64,000 nucleotides of DNA from Diadema setosum (lineage: Eukaryota > Echinodermata > Echinoidea > Diadematoida > Diadematidae), in the NCBI GenBank assembly GCA_033980235.1, contig CM067070.1, forward strand, positions 11,168,046 through 11,232,045. The letters are read 5' to 3'. Shown here in pieces: positions 23,840 to 36,770 of the stretch. A program made the translations under genes and the position numbers. Below the pieces are notes generated by a model. It made no database searches, had not been told where the DNA came from, and saw nothing but the letters and a program-made list of their open reading frames with translations. Position 1 is the stretch's first letter; every line of letters begins with the position of its first letter.

Positions 23840-23925
23840 GTATACACAAACACACACACGAGCGCGCGTGCGCGCGCGCACACACATACACATACACACA
23901 CACAGAACACACACATACGCACGCA
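23840..23925. repeat. (CA)n/(CG)n microsatellite
   Basis: CACACA tract interrupted by GAGCGCGCGTGCGCGCGC, then CA/CATA repeats. Confidence 0.9.
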
Positions 23926-23987
23926 CATAGCAGGAGTCTATATTAGTCTGTAATATACGTCACAGTCACGCCAACTCAACGAACCTA

Positions 23988-24410
23988 GACCAGGAGCTGG
24001 CTGCTGGTCAATTTACCCCATCAAGCCCAAAAGGTTTGACCCCTCAAAGTTACTGGGGCCACCCCCCTCATTACAAAACTAGGCGTCAGCCTGATACCTG
24101 AGGGCGGGGTCGTCCCCCAGGGACCCCCCCAAAACGCCCTCCGGCGGGTGTAATTTACCCCATGGAGCCCATGGACCAAACCTGGTCTAAAAGAATGGCC
24201 TAGGGGTGTACATAATAAAAATATAAAAACTGACAAAATATCTGGTCGGGAAAGGGGTTGCCAGACCGTCCCCCCCTGGGCCCCCCCTGGCGGGTGTAAT
24301 TTACCCCATGCAGCCCATGCACCAAACTTGGTCCAATGAAAGTACTATGGGTGTACATAATAAAAACATAAAAACTGACACAATATCTGGTCGGGAAAGG
24401 GGTTGCCAGA
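23988..24410. repeat. Left terminal inverted repeat of the 4.27-kb element
   Basis: Contains two direct subrepeats of about 146 bp (starting 24144 and 24290), each with GCGGGTGTAATTTACCCC, a GTACATAATAAAAA box, and AAAGGGGTTGCCAGA. A third, more decayed unit (about 24453-24600) lies just inside the element. Confidence 0.85.
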
Positions 24411-27400
24411 TCCCCCCCCCCCCCAAAAAAAAAAAAAAAGCCCATAACACCCCTTCGTGGGATTAATTTAACCAACAGCACCAATGGATCGAATTTGGCC
24501 GAGGAAATAGGCCCCACTATGGGTGTGCAAAAAAGAAAAATAAAAGCTGACAAAATATCTCACTTAGAAAGAGTTATCAAACATATCCCCTACCTTTGCT
24601 ACTCTCCCCCCCCCCCCTTCTAAGTGTGAAGGGCCTATATGGTTTGGAGAGGTAAGAATGAGCATGTCATAAAAAGTAATAAATGGAACTTCTTGAAGTA
24701 AGATGGAGTTATAACAACAAAAGCATTGTGTGTGTGCATATATTTATATATCCACATGCCCCATCCCACTCCCTCCCCCAAAGGAATAGAGTTATCGATA
24801 TCTACACTAGAAACATACTCACAGAGTGCAGACCTTTGCCAAGCAGCTCATTTCCACCCATCCACACATGCTAAAAACTGCCAAATTTCCCATATAAAAG
24901 CCTTTTGCTTTTAAATGCCGTCAACTTCCAGCTGTGTGGTAGCACCTTATACCTTGAGCACATGCTTTTACCTTCAGTGCATGTATGCAAACCTCAAATT
25001 CATGCAGCTTGAACTCCCAATTTCATTCATCTCATCTGCCATAAGATAAAAATCATCAAAATTTCATAAAAATTCCCGGATCACTACCAAAATTTATATG
25101 AATCATCTGTTCTTAAAATGTAATTGTGTTATTATCATCTTTTCATACAAGTTTCATCCAAATGTGTTCTCAACCTTTCAAGTTGTTTTGCATACAAACA
25201 AAAATGCAGACAATACTACTATATAAGTAACATCAACTCCTCAAGAGGCAAAAATAATTACAACTGTATCCAACATCCTACAGTTCAACTGTGTTACCAT
25301 GCATGTGGAGCAAGCATAGCTCATGTACAAGAAACTGTATTGATACAAAATTGTACATATGCAGTGCATGCATAGGCCATAGTGTGGTTAATAGGCCATA
25401 GTGTGGTTAATTGCATGCATATACTTGTATGTTGTATATACATTTTATTCGTTGCATGCAATTAATCTCTACATTTCGTAGATCTGCAACATGTGTATCA
25501 TTAGTCTGCAAACAATGAAAAAGGGGTGCTTTCCTGACCTTGGTAAGTGAACTGGGCTTTCCTATTGTAGGTACTAAAATACTGGTAGCCCCTATGACAG
25601 TAGTACATGTATTTCATCACTGGATTACAATTAGTGTCAGTAACAGAGCAAGCAAAGAAAGGTCAAGAGTCTAGATCTTGGACTAGATCTAGGTCTCAAA
25701 TATGCTATGATATGGCTAGATATCTAAACCTATTTCCTATACACGCTATAGCTTGCAGAGTACCTGGTACTATTTGGCGAAACCAAATGAACTGGAACAG
25801 GGGATGGATTGTCAGCGAGACGTAGTGTATTATGAGTCATAACTGAAAAACCAATAAATAGGATATCAATGTTCTCAGCCTATATATGTTTTAAGTGTCA
25901 AAGGTGTGCATTGCTTTAAATTTGCATAGAACACTTAAACCCTGAATTTGTTAAAGTCACTGCACTTCCTATCATTTATAGAGTCAAAAAGGCAGAATTA
26001 TACTACATTTCAATTTCTCTATCTAGGACATCTTTGACTTTAGGATTAGAAATAGCCGTATAAATATGTATCATAAGTGTTGAAGATGCAGATGTTCCAA
26101 TGAATGAATACTTGGAGAATTGGGTATGAAGATTAGGCAAAATGATCTGAAACTCTCTTTAAACATAGCAAAAGAAATAACAAACAGCCTGATTAAAGTT
26201 GCAAAAATTGTGATACTGATGTCTTAACAAGCTACAGTACATGCAGCATGTCTACCATGCAAGAAACATGGACAGAGAGCCTTAAGATTGAAGAGCTGTG
26301 ACAAAATGAAGCCTCAAATTGCTTAAATTGCAGATCAAAACCATTGGTAGTAAGATGATATCTTAAATACCTGTTCATTACTTTATAGAGATGCAGATGA
26401 TATGTCCAAAACTATGAGATGACATGCACTACTGAGTGTAACAATGGATGCATATCATATCTGAAACCATTTCTCCTTGTAAACCTACTGCAGCTTATTC
26501 CAACTGGAATTTACTAGAATCACATAAAGGTAATGTGAGCCTGAATGTTGTGATCCTAGCACTACCTCATACACAATAAGGAAATGGTGTTTTTTGTCAG
26601 CTAAAACATGACAGGTTATTATGAGGTTTTAAAAAGAATCTGAGTGAAGGACTGATAGTTGTTATTTGCATGTTATTAAAGGCATGTTGATAAAAAGATA
26701 AACTTTAATTTGGTGTACAACTGGCCTTACACTTAAGTATTTAAGTGTGGTTGGTGTGAAACCGTAGTGTACTCTCAACAAAGGCTTTCTTTAAGCATTT
26801 TTTAATTTTTAGCTACTTGTTTCCTATAAGGTGAATACATTATATAAGTACACAGTAGGCTGTATATAGAGTAAAACATGATGCAACTTCACACACATAG
26901 CTTTCAAAATCTGTTAAGTGTTCCTGCTTGGAGGTCCACTGATAGTATACATGTACAGCATAACATTCAAAAGGTATGAACATCTTACAGACCTACACTG
27001 TATTTGGTTTTGGTGTTGTTCTTTTATTTTCATATTTACTTCTGCCACAACTGTGAAGCTTCAATATGCCTAATGTCAGATAATTTATGCACCGTCATAG
27101 CAATGCATCCGAGTCATTCAATACCCCATTTAATCACTTTTTCTTCATATGTTGGAAGCTCCGCATTTATGATTGTGTACAAGCTACAGTGTTATAATCC
27201 GAAATAGTCTTAAGTCCGACCAGTGCAAGTGACCATGGTTGTGAGACATTTTATTTACCACTATGTACATACAGTATAAGAATACATGTATGTCCATGGT
27301 CATGTGTAAGCAGTAGGCCTATGCATGTGTGTGTGTGCGCGCGCACATGCCTACTGTTACAGCATATATACACACCGCAATATCCAAAATCATATACAAA

Positions 27401-27830
27401 ATTGATCAAAATGGGCATATAACTACTACATCTAATATACAGGTTGTGCTTTATGGATGATAGGCCACACAACATGAATGGATAGATTGTATCAATACTT
27501 AACCCTTTCTGTATGGACTTAAAAGATATGTATCACGGTGACATACAACGTACCTCTTCCTTTGGAATGACTTGGTACATTACAGTACACATGTGGGTGC
27601 GTATTGCTTTGTGTGTAAATATGTGTGTTTGTGGGGGGGGGGGGGGTATAGGGGGAGTGGTGGTTGTCCCAGAGGCAGTTTAACCCCTTTCCTGCCCAGA
27701 TGTAATGTCAGCTTTTCTAATGTTATTATGTACATGTAGACTTCTACCTATCTGCACACTACACCGAGAAATCTCAACCCATAAGGGGTATTTATGTGTG
27801 TAGGGGGCCTCAGGGGGGCCGAAGGGACAG
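24411..27830. other. AT-rich, non-coding interior of the 4.27-kb element
   Basis: Many TACATGTA/CATGCA motifs and a 20-bp direct duplication at 25373-25411 (ATAGGCCATAGTGTGGTTA). No protein domain is recognisable on either strand. Confidence 0.6.
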
Positions 27831-28260
27831 TCTGGCAACCCCTTTCCCGACCAGATATTGTGTCAGCTTTTATATTTTCATTATGTACACCCATAGTACT
27901 CTCATTGGACCAAGTTTGGTGCATGGGCTGCATGGGGTAAATTACACCCGCCAGGGGGGGCCCAGGGGGGGACGTCTGGCAACCCCTTTCCCGACCAGAT
28001 ATTTTGTCAGTTTTTATATTTTTATTATGTACACCCCTAGGCCATTCTTTTAGACCAGGTTTGGTCCATGGGCTCCATGGGGTAAATTACACCCGCCGGA
28101 GGGCGTTTTGGGGGGGGGGGGGGGTCCCTGGGGGACGACCCCGCCCTCAGGTATCAGGCTGACGCCCAGTTTTGTAATGAGGGGGATGGCCCCAGTAACT
28201 TTGAGGGGTCAAACCTTTTGGGCTTGATGGGGTAAATTGACCAGCAGCCAGCTCCTGGTC
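27831..28260. repeat. Right terminal inverted repeat of the 4.27-kb element
   Basis: Reverse complement of 23988-24410. The poly-G run at 28113-28126 is longer than its partner; otherwise only isolated substitutions were seen. Confidence 0.85.
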
Positions 28261-28262
28261 TA

Positions 28263-30056
28263 ACCGGTTTTCTTCCTATTAGTTCCATTGCTGAGGATAC
28301 AGCAGTTTTCAAGAACTGTTCTCGGTTGACCACATCTAGGGGAAACCGAGTCTCCACTCCGAACGAAGTTTCTTGCTCGTGCGAGGCTCAGCAACATGGC
28401 ATCGAAATCCTGACGTCAAAAAATAAAAAGAACAGCACCAACGAGGTAATGCAACCTGCTCTTCCCGTGGGGCAAATCGTAATTCTAGTCCTCGTACCGA
28501 TTGCAGAGTGTACCGTTGCTATCCAAGCTGTGTAAGGTATGCAACCCCGTTTACACTCAGAAAGATTTTCCCCTCTTCATCATCGCAACTTTCCTATAAT
28601 TAAACATACACCATGGAGCTAGTATCCAAAGTTCCATGCATGCACTACGCTGAGTTATCAGGGACTTACAGGTATTTCTTCAACAAGACATTTCCCTAAC
28701 ATAAAGGCAGCATACTTCAAAATTATTTGCCTTTTTTAAGAAAAAAGTACTACAGTGAAAAGAAGAAAAAAATAACGATTCTCGTCTGTTCACCTGTTGC
28801 GCTTCTAGCGAGACATCATGATGTAAAAGATTGTGTTCGTTTGTGTTTCAGGGCATAAAGACTGCTTTCACACCAAAGCAGAACGAATGACATTTTTCAC
28901 ACGATTTTGTTGCTTCTGCCAAATGCGACAAGTATTACGCGTTTCACAAGGGCACAGAGTTCTATGTAGTAGCAAAGAACAACAAACCTCAGAAGCCTGC
29001 TCGCAAACTGCTTCAGCCACACTCTTAAAATTGCTGGGATCACGTTACATTTGTATTGAAATACAAATTACAAAAAATACAAACACATTTACAAGTCTTT
29101 TTTTAATGAAATTATACGATGTGCTTTTGTACATACAAGAAGAAAAAATAAAAATAAAACATGTAATTTAACAGGCATAAACGATACCTAATTTATCGTA
29201 GAGTTAGTTTTTTTTTATTTTATTCTATAATGGTCAATAACATAGTTGCTTTAACATCGAAGATGCAATCATTTACTTGTGACTGGAAAATGACTGGACA
29301 TAAACAGAAAATCAAGATTAGTATACGTTTTCTTTCATTATTCAAAATGACTTGATTTGAAAATTCGGTCATGACATCTTACACATCTATCTTAAAAGAA
29401 AATGAAATCAAAAAGATAAAATCAAGAAGTTGCTTAGCTATACAAAATAATGATATTTGAATGTATAAATAAACACTGGTATTTACATATTCAGCACTTT
29501 TTAAAACTATATTGTCATTATTGAAATATTTATATGAGTTAAATATCGCCATACGGAATCAAATCGTTTCTAACTGGGATTCGATGGTGTATATCTTGAC
29601 AATCACGAATTATCAATTTTCGAAGCTTCACACAATTACTTTAAACGGCAGGTATTTTTTTTCCCATCACTTCATTTTCATACAATATCAGTGACACTTG
29701 GAACATGTCGCACAGTGCATCTCAGAGTTCCAAAGCTTGAAAACTGGAGAAGCTTTTTTTTTTTTTTTTTTTGCAAAGAAAATTTTCCCTTTTTAAGGAA
29801 TTATTGATGACCACACAAAAGGCAGAAGAATTACCCTTTTTGCCAACTTACAGAGATGTGCCATGATGCTAACCTTCATCACACAGTTTACCGAAGTAAA
29901 AGACGAATGTGAACATTCGTCGGGGACATACAATCTTATGGAGCGAACTCTCCTTCGCGCGATGCACGCTCCTCATCGTGTAAGATTTCTCATCCCAGCC
30001 ATTCCAAGCCTTAGCAATCCTCAGATTGGATGATAAATTCTCGTTAAGTCGTTTAA
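28263..30056. other. Gene-free stretch
   Basis: No recognisable coding sequence. It holds poly-T runs (for example 29754-29772) and short AT-rich frames. The open frames at 28326-28535 and 28833-29171 have no identifiable domain. Confidence 0.5.
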
Positions 30057-30415
30057 AGGCATAATTTACCATTTGCAGATGAAACAAAAACCCAATATTA
30101 GTGCTTTAAAATTGTTCTAAAATGTGAGTTAGGGATAGAAACAACCACTATAAAAATTTGAATCCATATAATCGATGTTAAGTATTGTTTAATACACAAA
30201 ATGTGAACAATAGTTTTAATAAGAATGCTTCCAGACTAAACCGTATACAGTTATGGTTTATTGAGAAAAATGCTGATATCTCCTCGTATTTTAGGCTTTA
30301 TTGCAAAAATTTCATATGGTAGGATGTTTTGTGATACAACAGACCTACACATATGCATCAAATGTGATATCTTGAACATTTTTGAAATCACTGCTCCCAA
30401 AGGTAAACTGGACCT
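30057..30415. mobile_element. Kolobok-like MITE, TTAA target duplication
   Basis: TTAA flanks both sides (30053-30056, 30416-30419). The ends are imperfect inverted repeats sharing AGG...TTTACC.TTTG.. The interior has no ORF. A second diverged copy lies in the opposite orientation at about 51052-51290. TTAA targeting with AGG-starting ends fits Kolobok-type elements by inference. Confidence 0.65.
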
Positions 30416-30419
30416 TTAA

Positions 30420-31364
30420 GAGACGGTCTAGGAGTATTCGCTATTGTTGTTTGTATGTTTATTTGGGCGGCTGTTTTTTTAGGTATATCTATCTCTTGTC
30501 TGTGAAATTCCGTATACTTCCTTGACATTTTAGACAGATTTTTATTTTAAAAATCACGTTGTGCTTATACAATTTTACCATTCTCTTCTTAGACTACCTC
30601 ACAATTGGCTTGGAATTCACTTTTGATAAATAATGATCATAAATTATGACGTCACCTTCTGAAGAGCAACACTCTGCCATTAGTGTCATCTTTTTGTGGC
30701 GGTGGTATGGCAGTATTTTGAAGGAACAACACAGTGACGTAGCTGTGAGATATTCATAGACATGATGTTTAATTCTTAATGTGCCATGGTGTAAACCCCC
30801 TGTGTGCCACATTATTCCGAGACGACAACGTAGTCATACTTTTAGACTCGAAGTCATTCCGTTTTTCAAATGCATATTATATATTACTTTTTATAAATTT
30901 GTGTTAAATACTCTAGACATGCAATGAGCAAAGTTGTATAGAGAAAGTACAAACCTTTGCTTTGATGTAAACTGTATGTAAAATCTGTGATTTCTTTTTT
31001 CTTTCAGATGACTAGTAGTACATCATTGTAGAAGCATGACTTTGCGCAACGCTACATAAAATCAGGGAGGTGGGAATCCTCCCTAATAAAATGTAACATA
31101 TATGTGACATAGGAAAGGAATCACGAGTTGAATCTTTCAGTTGCTCTGTGGCATTTGGCGATTACTCGACTGATTTGGGCGGGTTTGTGGGTTGAGCAGA
31201 AATTACCAACTTGGCACACCGTCGACTGAGTCACGCATGCGAACGAGGCACATAAAGAGCTAAACTCTGGCTACATGGGAACTCACCTACACTTTATCAT
31301 TGGTTGGTTGTTGCTGTTGTTTGTTGTTAATGATAATGTTTTTACATGGTGACTACTGCGTGCG
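30420..31364. other. Gene-free stretch
   Basis: AT-rich, no recognisable gene or repeat. Confidence 0.5.
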
Positions 31365-31500
31365 AATGAGCCAGGTCGGGGTTCCACTTTGAGCATGAGC
31401 AGAAAAAGGTCATTTGTACTAGCAGAGCATGTTGTTTTTTTTTAATTCACTGAGATAAGCATCTGTGATGTAATTATTATTCAAGTAATCCTTATATTAA

Positions 31501-32518
31501 AGGGGACCTCCGGGTGATTTTAAGACCCCGTTTACAGTGCGGGGCCGGGCTCGGCCGCGGCTCGGCCGCGGCCGAGCCTCGCAATTTTGTCCGTTTACAC
31601 TGCTGGGCTCGGCCGCGCTTTCGATTCAAACCTTTCATTATTTGGTCGTAGTGGCGCTCTGCTTGTAAACTAACGCAATTTGGTATTGTCTGGTTTTCAG
31701 ACCCTTTGCCAACTGAATTCCGTGGCAACGAAGTCGCCGTTCGGGCAAAGGCCTTTGCCGAAGGAAAAAATCCTTTGCAGGACAAAACCACCTTAAACTA
31801 TACTAGTTTTCGACGTTGAGGGGGTTAATGTCCTGAACAGCGAAAGATACAGGCAGAGGGTTTGGAAGCCAGACTAGAACTGGCCGCGCAATTGGCCGCG
31901 CATTTGGCCCAGTTTGCGTTTACACCAAGAAGAGGCCGGGCTCGGCCGCGGCCGAGACCACCTCCAGAGCGAGGCCAAATGCGAGGCCAATTTTGGCCTC
32001 GCATTTGGCCTTTTGCGCGTTTACACTGAAGCGGGGCTGGACTCGGCCGCGGCCGAGCCTCGCACTGTAAACGCGGTCTAAGACTTTTTCATTTGAACAA
32101 CTATAAATCAGTTAAACTGAGTACAGAGTTTCAGAAATTATAGTGATTGGGATGAGGAATGAGAATGTTTTCAAAATTTATGACAAAGTGCAATGAACAA
32201 GGATGATGACATGGCAGCCTCACCATAAGAATGCATGAGTCGGGGCTCACGGAAGCAGAACAAAAGACGAAGGCATGCATAGATTCTTCACAGGTGAACT
32301 TCTTGAGCAAGTGGTCTTGTAATGGAATTGCACTGCTACATTTCTGAAATATATGAGGCTCTGATGTCATCAACACTGTTCAGTGTAATTTGTTTAAGAT
32401 TTTCAATTCATTGGCTTCTCTGCTCAAGGACCATAAAAAATTCCACGAATCTATACATGGAGTTGTTGATTTATGTACTACATGATGTGAAATTATGAAA
32501 ATCGTCCGGAATGTCCTT
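31501..32518. mobile_element. Kolobok-like TTAA element inserted in copy B
   Basis: TTAA on both sides (31497-31500, 32519-32522). The left end AGGGGACCTCCGGGTGATTTT matches the inverted right end AAGGACATTCCGGACGATTTT. It is about 460 bp after removing the GC-rich element nested inside it. No ORF. Confidence 0.75.
31524..32078. mobile_element. GC-rich MITE nested 23 bp inside the TTAA element
   Basis: 555 bp. Ends: GACCCCGTTTACAGTGCG and, inverted, GACCGCGTTTACAGTGCG. TAA flanks both sides (31521-31523, 32079-32081), a 3-bp duplication as in PIF/Harbinger. The interior repeats CTCGGCCGCGG many times, along with CGTTTACACTG motifs, giving a strong GC island that is not a gene promoter. Confidence 0.8.
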
Positions 32519-32836
32519 TTAACGTGGTGCTTGCCATCGCATCCACCTGGCAGCAAAAGCAGTATTTGACAATATCAATAGAAGAAGATTGTCATTACAT
32601 TCAATGCAAAATAAATAGATGTTTTCCGAAGTGCCAATTGATGGATCATTCTGATCACCTGGTCTACGCAAGTACATCCTTTGTTTGAATATGACTGATG
32701 AATTCCATGAATTGTTATGTCGGGCAAGCTAATACATTCTGTAGCTTGAAGACTTAGTGGAGTGCCTAATCAACTGAGAAAGAAGAAAGGTCATTTGTAC
32801 CCATTTGTACATGAGCTAACCCCGAACTGGCTTATT

Positions 32837-35703
32837 CCATGGAAACACCTGCCCAGTTGGTTCGTGCCACCGATTGTTTCATTAACACCTGTCATTCGCA
32901 CATTCGTCTACACAATGTATCTGATCTGCACCCTTGCTCTCATTGTCTTCCCAACCATCAGCGATGTTAACGCCATGATAATTAACATACGGGTAGCTGT
33001 AGCGAGGTGATTGAACTCGGGTTAATGATCATGGCGAAATGTCTGCCCGAAGAGGTCATTGTTTGGGGTTAATGTTCGAGAGTATAATTATCATGACCGG
33101 GATGTGCTGGCCCAAAGAGTCCTTCATAAGGAGTTCATGAACTGATTATAAACATCATAATAAAAGTCAGATCACGTCCGTATCTTCTTAGCCACATGCA
33201 TCCTTCATTTCATGTTCAGATCTCTAGACAATTGGCAACCCTTACGGACGAAGTTCCATGGGGCAGGCAAGTGTCATCACCCTGTTATCTGGGTCAGTAT
33301 CAAGATGGATAGGCGGACTTCAATCTTCAAAATCTGCCCGATGTTATACTCGGGGCTGCAAAGCGTCGATGGTTTAGTCCTGCACAAAATATTATACAGG
33401 CAGCCGAACGAGTTAATGACGTCATCATGAAACGTTCATTAAAAGTTCACTTCCATTTCGAGAACTTGTTCGTGTATTCGGCACCCTATATGGAACGAAC
33501 GAACAATTCGCAGAGATCACGTGTGTTTATGTTCGTGCAAAGATTTGTTACTGTTCTGATTGACGTACATTGTACACATTTTCTCCATAGGAAGAAATTT
33601 TGGCATGCGTGCCGTAACTTAGCCATTGATTTAATTGCCTGACAACACGCGCGACAAACACTAATCAGTCACACAAACCAGACACTAACTTTCAGTGAGC
33701 CCCGCGTCGATTAGGATAACGGCATTATTATCTTTCTCTTTGGATTACAACCCTTCCCCCTCTTTTTTCTGTGTAAGTCCTGGCGTAAAGTTCACATTTG
33801 TGATAAGAAGCAAGCCAGTTTCACGGGCACGACGAGGAGGTGATTAAACTTGTGAAGTATGATTTGAAATTACCAGTTTCACGAAGAAACTGAAAATTAC
33901 ATAGGCTTGTCAATGACTGTGCAATCATTGCCGTTTCCCTTCCATTAATTATCGCACAAACACTTTTTTTTTCAGGTAGGGGTTTCCCGCTTCGATCACC
34001 ATACGTAGACTTTCCACGTGAGCCGAAAGTTGATGGCTTAGCATACATTTCTTATAGAACTTAGTTCGTTTAGTGATGTTATTACCGAATCAATGTTTGC
34101 AACAATAAAGATCTATGATGGCAAACCTGCCATTCACAACGTATTGAAAATATTGTCTCTTAACTCACAGAAAGATTGCTTACACAATTGGATGTTGATG
34201 TCACCAACGTTGACAATGTCGCGAAACTAGATTACATTAATTTCATCAGATCAGAGACTGACCATATTGAAAAAGTTCGAGACAAATTTTCAGTCGATAA
34301 GAGACGACTTCTGTAAACAAGAATAATTTACACTCACTTAAGATCTGAACTTCTGCTCCTGAAAAAAAATGATGGTTAATTGATAAATTTTTGTCATATA
34401 TATTATACAAACCTTGTACGCAACAGTACATGGCAGATTAAATGTCGACTGCTGATGAAATTTGCCTAGCTACTATCACTGAAGTTTATTCGTACTAAAC
34501 CGAAATCATCTCGAGTCATATCATTAAACAATGTCCTCGGAATAACCGTAAGTGTATGGAGAAAGTATAAGAAATATAGGGGCAATTATTCAGGGAGGGA
34601 CAGTTTTTTCGGGTACACCTGTGTTTCCTCCCATCAGCTCATATCGTGTCTGGAGACGGGCAGCGATACGATTAGAAGCGTCGCGAGATTTCGCAGGATG
34701 ATTATTGCACGCTGGCTGACGATGAGGGCGATGGACTTTGGCACATCGGCAGACGATAAGGCATTTACGCCTTTTCCCTTTACACATAAACCGGGGGAGG
34801 AAGAAGTAGGTGTTTATCCAATCTAGGTAAGAAAGTGATGCGAACTTTATCTGCGGATATCTAGGTACGTGTATACAAGCATCAACAGAAACGAAAGATT
34901 GAGGAAGTAAAATTTATCAAGTAAAACAAATCGAAAAAGGGAGAAAGTTCGAGCAAACCAAAAGGGTCTGAGAGACAGTGAACCTGTGGAATTTGGCTAA
35001 TGTAGATACGCCGGGGTTATGTGAACTACGTAAAGGAACACGATACTAAATTAATTACCACATTTTCCTTTAAGAGAGTAGTTCAAGCTGTCTATAAATC
35101 TCTCTTCGATATATAAAACAAAAACAAGTTCCTTTTGAGAAATAGGCTACAGTTAATCTTTAAAACAAGTTATTCATATTGTAACTGATTGTAAAAGAGG
35201 GTCTAAAATATTTTCTTGGCTATAGGGCAGAAGATCCTCAGAGAGAACCGAGATTTGATTCTACATTCACTTGATTGTCATATCCGTTATTGAAAAGGAA
35301 ATTGCTTTGTTGCTCGGAGATTTCAGTAAACGCATCAGCAAACAGTGATATGGCCATCTATTTGCATTAGAGTCTAAACCAATGTTACGCGTCAACTCAC
35401 TGGAGCATGTGCGCTTGCAGCTTAGATATCATGTTCTTCGCATTGTAAGGGTTAAGATGACCGACTGCGTGATCTTGCGGGCGTCTTGAAGCCATTGACT
35501 TGAGGCTCAAAATGCAATATTTTGCGTCATTTTAAGAAATGTTAGAAAGATTATTTGAAAGTTGGTATGGTTAGAGTGATCTGGAGTTACGTTTCTAACT
35601 TTGTATTTTGAATAGTGACTAAACCTCAACATGGCACTGACTATATATTGCCCCCCCCCCAAAAAAAAAAAAACGCCAAACGCCTTGTATACAAATCTTG
35701 TCA
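32837..35703. other. Gene-free stretch
   Basis: No coding motif. Open frames stay below about 85 codons. Unique-looking AT-rich sequence that could be intergenic or intronic. Confidence 0.5.
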
Positions 35704-36307
35704 TGACTACCCAGATAATATTTTGACGTTTTCTGAACGTTCTTGAAACGTTCCAAGTTTGTTATTTGGACGTTTCGTCAAAACGTTTTCAGAACGTCTT
35801 TTTGTGGAAGGTTTTCGAAGTATTTAAAACGTTTTAAATGGACGTTATAAAAAAGGTTTTTAAACGTAAAAAAAAAAACAATAAAACACCTTTCGGAATT
35901 TTCAAGGACCTGCAGAAAACCCTTTGGATGTTATAGACGTCAGTAAAACCTTTTAAGAATATTCAGAATGTTATGTGGACGTTGTGTGGACGTCCAGAAA
36001 ACCTTTGAAAACCGTCTAGAACGTTCAAAAACCGTTTTAAGAACGTCTAAAAAGTCTTATGACCAATTCCAGAACGTTTAAAGAACCTTTCATATCGGTC
36101 TAGAACGTCCAGAAAACCTTTTAAGAATGTCTAATGTTTATTTTTATAGGATATTTATAAACAAATTATAGTTATGAGATTTTGACAGGCACAATCTGAG
36201 ATTAATGTACCCTAATCTTAATCCTATACAATTCTATCCTAACCTGTTCCTAATGTCCTACCACCAATACCTATTGACCGATTCTGTGACGCGCTATGTG
36301 TATTTTT

Positions 36308-36739
36308 GGCATGGGCAGCGCCATTACGCGGTGTCTCAGCCGACCCCCCCCCCCTCCTCCTTCCCACTCCCCACCCCTCTCACTACATTAGCACGCGCGC
36401 AGAATGAAAAACTGATGCATGGTTGCTTTAGCCAATGGGCGTCTCGTACTGAGTGCGCGAATGCTTGCTTAGTGCGCGAACCTTTGTTACAAGTGCGCGA
36501 TAAACATGTTGCCCGGGGGCGTGTTTTATTTTAGACGGCACAGATTGGGGAAACTAAAAATCTATCGGGGACCCTATCCCTAAACCTAACCCTAATCCTA
36601 ATCCTAACCCTAACCTTGAAACCCTAACCCTAACCCTAACCCCAACCCATACCCTAACCCTAACCATAACCATAACCAAAAACCCTAACCCAACGTTTTT
36701 CCCATAGGTTTAACACGCGCAATGCCCTAATCTGTGCCG

Positions 36740-36770
<31 letters not shown>

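Larger units (their letters stand above)
18539..23987. other. Gene-free stretch with microsatellites and a pogo-like remnant
   Basis: No recognisable gene. A (GT)n tract lies at 20077-20128, poly-T and poly-G runs near 21380-21400 and 23246-23257, and an AC/CG tract at 23840-23925. Open frames of up to 118 codons (19473-19829) show no motif. Confidence 0.5.
23988..28260. mobile_element. 4.27-kb element with about 425-bp terminal inverted repeats, no ORF
   Basis: 23988-24410 is repeated inverted at 27831-28260 with only a few differences, mostly poly-G/C length. Ends read GACCAGGAGCTGG...CCAGCTCCTGGTC and are flanked by TA on each side (23986-23987, 28261-28262). The 3.4-kb interior (24411-27830) is AT-rich, has no frame longer than about 85 codons and no transposase or polymerase motif. 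High similarity of the two ends suggests either young insertion or gene conversion. It is a large non-autonomous DNA transposon by inference; the superfamily is unassigned. Confidence 0.8.
31365..32836. mobile_element. TIR element (copy B), interrupted by nested insertions
   Basis: Its ends, AATGAGCCAGGTCGGGG...CCCCGAACTGGCTTATT, are imperfect inverted repeats. The flanks 31365-31500 and 32523-32836 align with one continuous copy at 61119-61570, which shows that 31501-32522 is an insertion plus one TTAA. Without it, this copy is 450 bp, against 452 bp for the intact copy. Confidence 0.85.

Noticed and set aside
23988..28260. Polinton/Maverick assignment for the 4.27-kb long-TIR element
   Set aside because: No 6-bp target duplication and no polymerase, integrase or capsid reading frame; flanks support TA instead.
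28326..28535. 69-codon frame beside the right end of the 4.27-kb element as a host exon
   Set aside because: Non-ATG start, no domain, and no convincing splice-site arrangement.
36567..36695. True chromosome end
   Set aside because: The telomere-like repeats are few, degenerate, and enclosed by palindrome arms with ordinary sequence on both sides.
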